From: Vicingus sp036171675
GTDB lineage: Bacteria > Bacteroidota > Bacteroidia > Flavobacteriales_E > Vicingaceae
Length of the DNA: 64,000 bases
Assembly (NCBI GenBank): GCA_036171675.1
Contig: JAVHRO010000144.1
Coordinates: 6,525-70,524, forward strand
Direction of reading: 5' to 3'
Position numbers and translations under genes: made by a program. Shown in pieces: positions 58,320-64,000 of the stretch. The notes under the pieces are model-generated. The model saw only the letters and a program-made list of their open reading frames with translations. It was not told the origin of the DNA and ran no database searches. Within the stretch, counting starts at the first letter, position 1. Every line of letters begins with the position of its first letter.

Positions 58320-58708
58320 AAAAGAAATTATGGCATTTTTCTTTTTTTAAATACCAAATTGCGGCAGTAACAGCCACAATCATAGATTTCTTAATACTCG
58401 TGTTACTTACCGAAATTTTCAATATTTGGTATGTTTATTCTACGGTAATTGGCGCTTTAGCTGGGGCAATTGTTAATTTTAATTTATGCAGGTTTTGGGC
58501 ATTTTCAAATGCTAAAAATAAATTCAAACATCAAGTATTACGATATGTTCTGGTTTCATCGGGAAGTTTAGTATTAAATACATTATGCGTTTATCTTTTT
58601 ACCAATTTCGCTCATATTAATTATAGTATTTCAAAAATAATTACCGCATTATTTATTGCCATTTTTTACAACTATATGCTCCAAAAATATTTTGTTTTTA
58701 AACGATAA
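58316..58708 (+). CDS. GtrA family membrane protein
   Basis: A 130-residue protein with four membrane segments and the family start FFKYQIAAVTATIIDFLILVLLTEIFNIW, then YVYSTVIGALAGAIVNFNLCRFWAF and a third and fourth segment ending YNYMLQKYFVFKR. GtrA proteins flip or accompany polyprenyl-linked sugar or other lipid intermediates across membranes. It overlaps the PgpA-like stop (ATGA) and is the last gene of the inositol-lipid run, so it may move an inositol- or sugar-lipid intermediate. That link is inferred from position. Confidence 0.88.
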   Translation: MKKKLWHFSFFKYQIAAVTATIIDFLILVLLTEIFNIWYVYSTVIGALAGAIVNFNLCRFWAFSNAKNKFKHQVLRYVLVSSGSLVLNTLCVYLFTNFAHINYSISKIITALFIAIFYNYMLQKYFVFKR

Positions 58709-58806
58709 TTTTTTAAAGTGTTCAAAAAAGTGTTGAAAACAAGAATTTAAAGCCTGTTAAACCTCTATTTCTATTGATTAACATTACCATACCAAATTGT
58801 AATGTT

Positions 58807-60465
58807 ATGAACTATTCAAAAATCCTTTTTTCCGCCATTTTCGTATTTCATTTTATTTCTTGTGGAAACAAATCGTATTCGGACAAAACAGCTGGAAAAA
58901 AAATATTCAGGTACAACGAATCAGCTGGAATCACTTCATTAGACCCTGCATTTTCAAGAAATATTGAAAACATTTGGGCTTGCAACCAATTGTATAACGG
59001 ATTGGTCCAAATGGACGATAAATTAAATGTAAAACCTTGTATTGCAAAAAGCTGGGAACTTTCAGAAGATGGAAAAGTATATACCTTTCATCTTAGAAAT
59101 GATGTATATTTTCACAATCATAAATTATTTAAAAATGGTAAAGGAAGAAAAGTTGTCGCCTCAGATTTTATATACAGCTTTAACCGAATAATTGATTCGA
59201 AAGTGGCCTCTCCAGGTGCGTGGATTTTTAACACCTTAGATTTTGACGCTCAACATAACTACAATCCATTTGACGCAATCAACGATACTACACTTAAAAT
59301 ATATTTAAGTCAATCTTTTCCAGCTTTTTTAGGCATATTAACCATGCAATATTGTGTAGTTGTTCCAAACGAAATTGTAGACTATTATAAAAATGATTAC
59401 TCCAATAATCCTGTTGGCACAGGTCCATTTCAATTTAAAATGTGGGACGAAGGAAATAAAATGGTTTTTCTAAAAAACGAAAACTACTTTGAAAAAGATG
59501 AAAAAGGGAATTCGTTACCAAAAATTGATGCCGTAGCCATTACATTTATTAAAGATGAAGAAGTTGAATTTTTGAAATTTTTAAATGGTGAACTCGAATT
59601 TGTGTCTGGAAGAGAAGGTAGTTACAAAGATGAGATATTTACTGCTCAAGGAAAATTGGATAAAAAATACACCAACGACATTAAAATGTTGTCTAACCCT
59701 TATTTAAATACCGAATATTTAGGCATTTTGGTCAATGAAGAATTAGATATTGTAGCCAATAGTCCGTTGAGGAAAAAGAAAGTAAGACAAGCTATTAACT
59801 ACGGATTTAATCGAGATCAAATGATGTCTTATTTGCGTAAAAACATCGGTACACCTGCACATTCAGGATTTATTCCTAAAGGATTACCTTCATTCAATGA
59901 AGATTTGGTGGTAGGTTACGATTACAACCCAGAAAAAGCAAAACAATTACTTAGTTCAGCTGGATTTCCAAATGGTAAAGGATTACCAGAAATAACATTA
60001 TTTACAACATCAGGTTACGTCGATTTATGTGAGTTTATTCAACATCAATTGGGTGAAATTGGAATAAAAACTAAAGTAGAAATTTTACCACCTTCGACAC
60101 ATCGGGAATTGATTGCACGAGCAAAACTTAATTTTTTTAGAAAATCTTGGATTGCTGATTATCCAGATGCAGAGAATTATTTAGCCTTGTTTTACAGTAA
60201 AAATTTTACTCCTCATGGGCCAAATTATACACAATTTAAAAATAATGAGTTTGATAAATTGTACGAAAAATCTCAACTTGAAGTGAATGATTCAATTCGC
60301 TATCATTTGTATCAAGAAATGGACAAAATTCTTATTGAAGAAGCTCCTGTGGTTCCACTTTTTTACGATGAAGTAGTTCGATTAATTCATACCAATGTAA
60401 GTGAATTAGGAATAAATCCCATTAATTTACTTACCTTAAAAAATGTGGAACTAACTAAAAAGTAA
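58807..60465 (+). CDS. oligopeptide ABC transporter substrate-binding lipoprotein
   Basis: The likely start is Met at 58807 (MNYSKILFSAIFVFHFISC), giving a lipoprotein with Cys19; the frame is open to 58774. About 552 residues of SBP_bac_5 fold: GKKIFRYNESAGITSLDPAFSRNIE, YTFHLRNDVYFHN, the conserved FQFKMWDEGNKMVFLKNENYF, and RQAINYGFNRDQMMSYLRKN with AHSGFIPKGLPSF. It binds peptides or similar solutes for a DppBCDF-type transporter. Only a DppB-like permease (48457) is in this window, not in the same operon. It converges on pdxH with 4 bases between the stops. Confidence 0.9.
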   Translation: MNYSKILFSAIFVFHFISCGNKSYSDKTAGKKIFRYNESAGITSLDPAFSRNIENIWACNQLYNGLVQMDDKLNVKPCIAKSWELSEDGKVYTFHLRNDVYFHNHKLFKNGKGRKVVASDFIYSFNRIIDSKVASPGAWIFNTLDFDAQHNYNPFDAINDTTLKIYLSQSFPAFLGILTMQYCVVVPNEIVDYYKNDYSNNPVGTGPFQFKMWDEGNKMVFLKNENYFEKDEKGNSLPKIDAVAITFIKDEEVEFLKFLNGELEFVSGREGSYKDEIFTAQGKLDKKYTNDIKMLSNPYLNTEYLGILVNEELDIVANSPLRKKKVRQAINYGFNRDQMMSYLRKNIGTPAHSGFIPKGLPSFNEDLVVGYDYNPEKAKQLLSSAGFPNGKGLPEITLFTTSGYVDLCEFIQHQLGEIGIKTKVEILPPSTHRELIARAKLNFFRKSWIADYPDAENYLALFYSKNFTPHGPNYTQFKNNEFDKLYEKSQLEVNDSIRYHLYQEMDKILIEEAPVVPLFYDEVVRLIHTNVSELGINPINLLTLKNVELTKK

Positions 60466-60469
60466 ACTG

Positions 60470-61120
60470 TTACGGAGCAACTCTTGAAATTGCCCAACTA
60501 TCCTTATTTTTCGAATAAACCAGTCTGTCGTGCAGGCGATTAGGTCGACCTTGCCAAAACTCAAACTTTACTGGAGAAACCAAATAACCTCCCCAATGTG
60601 ATGGACGAGGAACATCACAATTTTTAAATTTTTCGTTGTAAAAAGTTACTTTTTCTTCTAATTCTTCCCTGCTTTTTATTATCTCACTTTGATTCGATGC
60701 CCACGCTCCTATTTTACTTTCACGAGGACGAGCAGCAAAATATTTATCCGACAATTCCTCGCTTGCCTTGCTCACTAGTCCTTCTATTCTTATTTGGCGT
60801 TCCAATTCAGCCCAAAAAAACGTTATCGATAATTTGTTCGAATTGGAGATGTTTTTTCCTTTTTGACTATCGTAATTGGTGTAAAATACTAAACCATTTT
60901 CGCTTATATCCCTTAAATAAACTACTCTAGAATGTGGTTGACCAATTTCATCTACAGTGGAAATAACCATTGCGTAAGGATCTAAAATTTGAACATTCAC
61001 GGCTTCCTCAAACCAAACAGAAAATTGTAAATACGGATTTTTATTCACCGAATCTTCACTCAGAGGCCTATTTGCAAAATCGCGTCTAATACCATTTAAA
61101 TAATTTCTTAACTCTTCCAT
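60470..61120 (-). CDS. pdxH: pyridoxamine 5'-phosphate oxidase
   Basis: A 216-residue FMN enzyme. Family pieces are LNGIRRDFANRPLSEDSV at the start, VSTVDEIGQPHSRVVYLRDISENGLVFYTNYDSQKGKNI for FMN binding, ERQIRIEGLV, and the C-terminal EFWQGRPNRLHDRLVYSK with the substrate Arg/His. It oxidises pyridoxine or pyridoxamine phosphate to pyridoxal phosphate in vitamin B6 metabolism. Normal length. It is divergent from yqgE, with 95 bases between, where no strong promoter box is clear. Confidence 0.96.
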   Translation of the reverse strand: MEELRNYLNGIRRDFANRPLSEDSVNKNPYLQFSVWFEEAVNVQILDPYAMVISTVDEIGQPHSRVVYLRDISENGLVFYTNYDSQKGKNISNSNKLSITFFWAELERQIRIEGLVSKASEELSDKYFAARPRESKIGAWASNQSEIIKSREELEEKVTFYNEKFKNCDVPRPSHWGGYLVSPVKFEFWQGRPNRLHDRLVYSKNKDSWAISRVAP

Positions 61121-61215
61121 CCATATTGGTTTAGTATTTTACAAAATTAATTAATTAGCCTAATTTTTACTTCACAAATTATTTTTATTTAAATTTATAG
61201 AACAAATCGATTTGT

Positions 61216-61809
61216 ATGAGTTTAAATCCATTGGATTATTCTATTTCGTCATTAAACAGGCTTCTTCCAAAAAAAGGACGATTGCTTATTGCCGAACCTT
61301 TTATGCAAGACTCATTTTTTAAACGTTCAGTAGTGCTTTTAACTGAATACAATGAAAATGGTGTTGTTGGTTTTATTTTAAATCAACCTTTAGAACAAAA
61401 AATTCATGAGGCAGTAAAAGACTTTCCAATTTTTGATGCTCCAATTTTTATGGGAGGTCCAGTTCAAACCGATAGATTGTTTTTTATTCATTCACAAGCA
61501 GAATCGATACCTGAAAGCGAGTTAATTATAGATCATCTATGGTGGTCAGGAAATTTTAATCATCTTAAATTATTGATTGAAAATGAACAAATTTTTCCAC
61601 ATGAGGTGATGTTTTTTATTGGCTATTCGGGTTGGGATGTTGACCAATTAAAAGATGAGATGAAAAATAATTCGTGGATTATTTCGAAAGCAGATGAACT
61701 TACCATCAACGATTTTAAAGCTGACAAATTATGGCAAACATTGTTAAGTGAAATGGGACCAAAACACAAAGTATTATCAAATTTCCCTCATGATCCAAGC
61801 TTAAATTAG
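61216..61809 (+). CDS. YqgE/AlgH family protein
   Basis: A 197-residue protein with the conserved RLLIAEPFMQDSFFKRSVVLLTEYNENGVVGFILNQPL, APIFMGGPVQTDRLFFIHS and FIGYSGWDVDQLKDEM. The structures of this family show a compact alpha-beta fold with a conserved cleft; the biochemical role is unknown although AlgH affects alginate and transcription in Pseudomonas. No signal peptide is present, so it is cytoplasmic. It overlaps the next gene by one base and heads a short plus-strand run with the barrel-like and OmpA proteins. Confidence 0.92.
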   Translation: MSLNPLDYSISSLNRLLPKKGRLLIAEPFMQDSFFKRSVVLLTEYNENGVVGFILNQPLEQKIHEAVKDFPIFDAPIFMGGPVQTDRLFFIHSQAESIPESELIIDHLWWSGNFNHLKLLIENEQIFPHEVMFFIGYSGWDVDQLKDEMKNNSWIISKADELTINDFKADKLWQTLLSEMGPKHKVLSNFPHDPSLN

Positions 61810-62591
61810 TGATGAAAAAATTTTGGTTACTACTATCACTATTTTTCTTTTTTATAAAACTATCTTGTTTTGCTCAGGTTGAAGATGATTACGTTAATAA
61901 AAACCAATCAAAATCGAAACCTCTATTTAATAAAAAAATTTATGAAATTTCCAATCCTGATTATACCAGCTATTTTTTAAGCCCTACGGCATTTACTCTT
62001 ACCAAACGAGATTTTAGAATTGCGAGTAACGACTTTATTTTCGTAAAAGGTACTTATGGGTTAACAGACAAACTAAATATTTCATTAAACACGTCGCTGT
62101 TTGGTTCTTTAATTGGGTCGTTAAAGCAACGAATAGATTTAGGTGAACAAAAATCATTATCCTTTTCGGCATCACTAGGCAATTTTACATTTACATTAAA
62201 AGATACCAACATACTATTTTCTAGTGCTGATGCAAATTTTACCTTCGGAACTATTCAGAACAGTATTACAGTTGGAACTGGGATGAGTTTTATTAAAAGT
62301 AACATTGATTTAGTGAATGATAAACGCAAATTTCTGATGCATTTTATAACCTTTGGGTTACAAAATCAACTATCACGAAAAGTTTATTTTATGGTTGATG
62401 GTTACTATTTTACCAATTACAATATTTTAACTGCTGCTGCAGGATTTAAATTCGTTATTAAAACCCGATATACATTAAATGCTGGCGTTATGCCAATACT
62501 ATGGAACGACACGAGAAGGTCGCGATATGACATAAAACCCATGATGATACCCGTTGTTTCATTTCGAATGTTAATTGAAAGAAAAAATTAA
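61809..62591 (+). CDS. predicted outer-membrane beta-barrel protein
   Basis: A 260-residue protein with a signal peptide (FWLLLSLFFFFIKLSCFAQ). The mature sequence has alternating hydrophobic and polar residues in short strands (KLNISLNTSLFGSLIG, SLSFSASLGNFTFTLKD, NSITVGTGMSFIKSNID, VYFMVDGYYF), aromatic girdle residues and a C-terminal aromatic/arginine end (SFRMLIERKN). This suggests a small outer-membrane barrel of about 10-12 strands, with the function unknown. It starts one base before the yqgE stop and lies 55 bases before the OmpA-family start. Confidence 0.68.
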   Translation: MMKKFWLLLSLFFFFIKLSCFAQVEDDYVNKNQSKSKPLFNKKIYEISNPDYTSYFLSPTAFTLTKRDFRIASNDFIFVKGTYGLTDKLNISLNTSLFGSLIGSLKQRIDLGEQKSLSFSASLGNFTFTLKDTNILFSSADANFTFGTIQNSITVGTGMSFIKSNIDLVNDKRKFLMHFITFGLQNQLSRKVYFMVDGYYFTNYNILTAAAGFKFVIKTRYTLNAGVMPILWNDTRRSRYDIKPMMIPVVSFRMLIERKN

Positions 62592-62646
62592 TTCTTACTT
62601 ATTTTTTTAGTTTGTGTAAATTAGATCGTTCAATTTGTACATACTT

Positions 62647-63912
62647 TTGAAAAACAGATCGTATATTTTCTATACCAACCTTGGAGTAATAACAATCTTT
62701 TTGATTTTATGCTCTAACAAAAACAGTATTGCTCAAAACAATATCAATGAATACAGTCAATTTGAATGCGCTCATAGCAAATTAGTAAAATTGCCTATAA
62801 ACGATAATCAAACTACGTTTTACGAATACCGTGACCAATTTTCTTATTGGTACAGAATTGAGTCCTGCAACGATAGTATTATTCAATGCAAAATTAATCC
62901 AATAAACGAAGGTGATGACTACACCTTGTTGGTTTACCAATACGATCAAATGGATTTTTGTAACAAAGTGTTTAACGATAAAATAAAGCCCTTAAAATCG
63001 AGCGAATTAGCATCATTTAGTTCCGATTCCAATTCAAATTTGGTTCAAGTTAATTTAAAACCAAAAATGGGTGATGCGTTTTATTTATGCGTGTTAAATG
63101 TATCCGTATCCAACTGTGGACACCATTTGCAACTAAAAAATAACCATGCTGTTTTTAATATTAACGCAATACATGTGCCTTGCAAAATTGAAGATGAAGT
63201 TGAAGTAAAACCAACTACTCAAGTAGAACAATCCACTATTACAACTGAACATGAACTCAGCGTGAAGGTTACCCTTAAAGATGAATACCAACCCACAAAA
63301 AACATTGAAGCAAAACTTGTTATCATTGATGAACTTACAGGAAATGCAATAAATATCGATTTTAAAAATCAAAACACGTTAGAGTTATCTATTGAAAAAG
63401 GGAAAGCCTACAAGGTAGAATGTTTAGCATTAGGTTATAAACGATTCGATCACAGCATTGTAATAAGTGATTATTTGAACACTAGCAACGGGTTTGATAT
63501 TTTTTTACGACCTCTTAAATCAGGTGATACTTTTGTAATGAATAGTATTTATTTCTATCCGAATACCTATGCTTTAAAAAGTAAGTCGAAAAAAGAAATA
63601 GATTATTTGCTCAACTATTTGACCAACAATCCTGATGTCAACATTGAAATTGCTGGTCACACGAATGAGAATAATAAAATACGGAAAAATAGGGCTTATA
63701 AAGACAAAGGTCCTGAATGGAATTTTGAAGGTACGTCAAAAAAATTATCGATTTTAAGAGCCGAAAGTATAAAAACTCAATTAACAGAAAAAGGAATTGA
63801 TGCTTCAAGAATTGAAACCAAAGGTTATGGTGGCGACAAAATGATTATTGAAAATGCAAAAACGCTTGAAGATATTGAAAAAAATGTCCGTGTAGAAATT
63901 CAAATTTTATAA
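62647..63912 (+). CDS. OmpA-family outer-membrane protein, TTG start
   Basis: No ATG lies before the signal peptide; the likely start is TTG at 62647, giving KNRSYIFYTNLGVITIFLILCSNKNSIAQ as leader. TTG at 62635 is an alternative and would make 425 residues. The N-terminal 170 residues form an unknown beta domain with several Cys (FECAHSKLVKLP, SYWYRIESCNDS). A second beta domain follows at about 205-290 (LSVKVTLKDEYQPTKNIEAKLVI). The C-terminal 115 residues are an OmpA peptidoglycan-binding domain (NSIYFYPNTYALKSKSKKEID, VNIEIAGHTNE, KGYGGDKMI). It should tether the outer membrane to peptidoglycan. The gene is the last of the run and is followed by a hairpin element. Confidence 0.85.
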   Translation: MKNRSYIFYTNLGVITIFLILCSNKNSIAQNNINEYSQFECAHSKLVKLPINDNQTTFYEYRDQFSYWYRIESCNDSIIQCKINPINEGDDYTLLVYQYDQMDFCNKVFNDKIKPLKSSELASFSSDSNSNLVQVNLKPKMGDAFYLCVLNVSVSNCGHHLQLKNNHAVFNINAIHVPCKIEDEVEVKPTTQVEQSTITTEHELSVKVTLKDEYQPTKNIEAKLVIIDELTGNAINIDFKNQNTLELSIEKGKAYKVECLALGYKRFDHSIVISDYLNTSNGFDIFLRPLKSGDTFVMNSIYFYPNTYALKSKSKKEIDYLLNYLTNNPDVNIEIAGHTNENNKIRKNRAYKDKGPEWNFEGTSKKLSILRAESIKTQLTEKGIDASRIETKGYGGDKMIIENAKTLEDIEKNVRVEIQIL

Positions 63913-63916
63913 TATT

Positions 63917-64000
63917 AATCCGTAATGCATTCGGGCTTAGTTTTCAATAAAAAAGTGTCATTTCGAGTTTTTTCAGAAGAAAAAGTATCGAGAAAACACT
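63917..64000. repeat. hairpin element related to the 54286 element, cut by window end
   Basis: AATCCGTAATGCATT resembles the 54286 terminal repeat AACCCGTTGTGCATT, and 63947-64000 repeats the inner hairpin there (AATAAAAAAGTGTCATTTCG, TTTTTTC and AAAAAGTATCGAGA are shared). It lies just after the OmpA stop and may double as a terminator. The right end is outside the window. Confidence 0.6.

Noticed and set aside
1..64000. CRISPR array
   Set aside because: No regularly spaced direct repeats with unique spacers and no cas genes were seen; the tandem and inverted repeats found are of other types.

Overview
The window is AT-rich chromosomal DNA of a free-living Bacteroidota, most likely in or near the Flavobacteriales. 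The evidence is a complete bat (aerotolerance) operon, a type IX secretion sorting domain on a secreted nuclease, DUF4294/DUF4199/DUF4833/DUF4846 genes, promoters of the TAnnTTTG type, and few recognisable Shine-Dalgarno sites. One run of 100 N (4418-4517) marks a scaffold gap inside an arsenic operon.

Layout. 1-1582: an accessory pair, RhuM (cut by the window edge) overlapping a KilA-N protein. 1816-3239: a TPR lipoprotein and a 58-residue zinc-ribbon protein. 3346-6502 (minus): arsR, arsM, an arsC-like phosphatase and an ACR3 arsenite efflux gene, with two palindromes that look like ArsR operators. 6632-10938 (plus): an FtsB/DivIC-like gene and the two methylmalonyl-CoA mutase subunits with a STAS-like gene between them. 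10979-11788 (minus): murQ. 11871-18100 (plus): NAD-dependent formate dehydrogenase (a NuoE-NuoF fusion and a molybdopterin subunit with catalytic Cys) with a membrane histidine kinase between the subunits, then a small exported protein. 18239-20089: a DUF885 lipoprotein. 20234-29887 (minus): moxR, DUF58, a BatD-like/DUF4381-like gene, batA, batB, batC, batD and batE. Two extra small genes, a GxxExxY PD-(D/E)XK protein and a four-helix-bundle protein, sit inside this operon, each flanked by its own inverted repeats. 30001-39981: housekeeping and signalling genes, tRNA-Met(CAT), an orphan NDP-hexose 2,3-dehydratase, a GAF histidine kinase, secreted endonuclease I, rho and a spermidine-synthase-like membrane protein. 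40113-47495 (minus): a four-gene envelope operon headed by a 1427-residue protein with 12 degenerate repeats. 47652-54203: tpiA, an oligopeptide permease, a DoxX-like protein, DUF1599, folP, DUF2179 and ychF. 54561-58708 (plus): an inositol-lipid gene cluster (CDP-alcohol phosphotransferase, DUF4833, DUF4442, inositol-3-phosphate synthase, PgpA-like phosphatase, GtrA). 58807-63912: an oligopeptide-binding lipoprotein, pdxH, yqgE, a predicted outer-membrane barrel protein and an OmpA-family protein.

The most unusual structure is the set of small inverted-repeat elements. The bat operon carries a 501-bp unit made of 28-bp terminal inverted repeats around a single GxxExxY nuclease-fold gene (26954-27454), a gene-less 100-bp relative with the same ends only about 1 kb away (25898-25997), and a second unit of different repeats around a four-helix-bundle gene (28346-28844). 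Both genes point with the operon and leave the flanking genes open. This resembles autonomous and non-autonomous copies of a small mobile element. Unrelated hairpin elements lie at 5061-5138, 6015-6158, 54286-54474 and 63917-64000.
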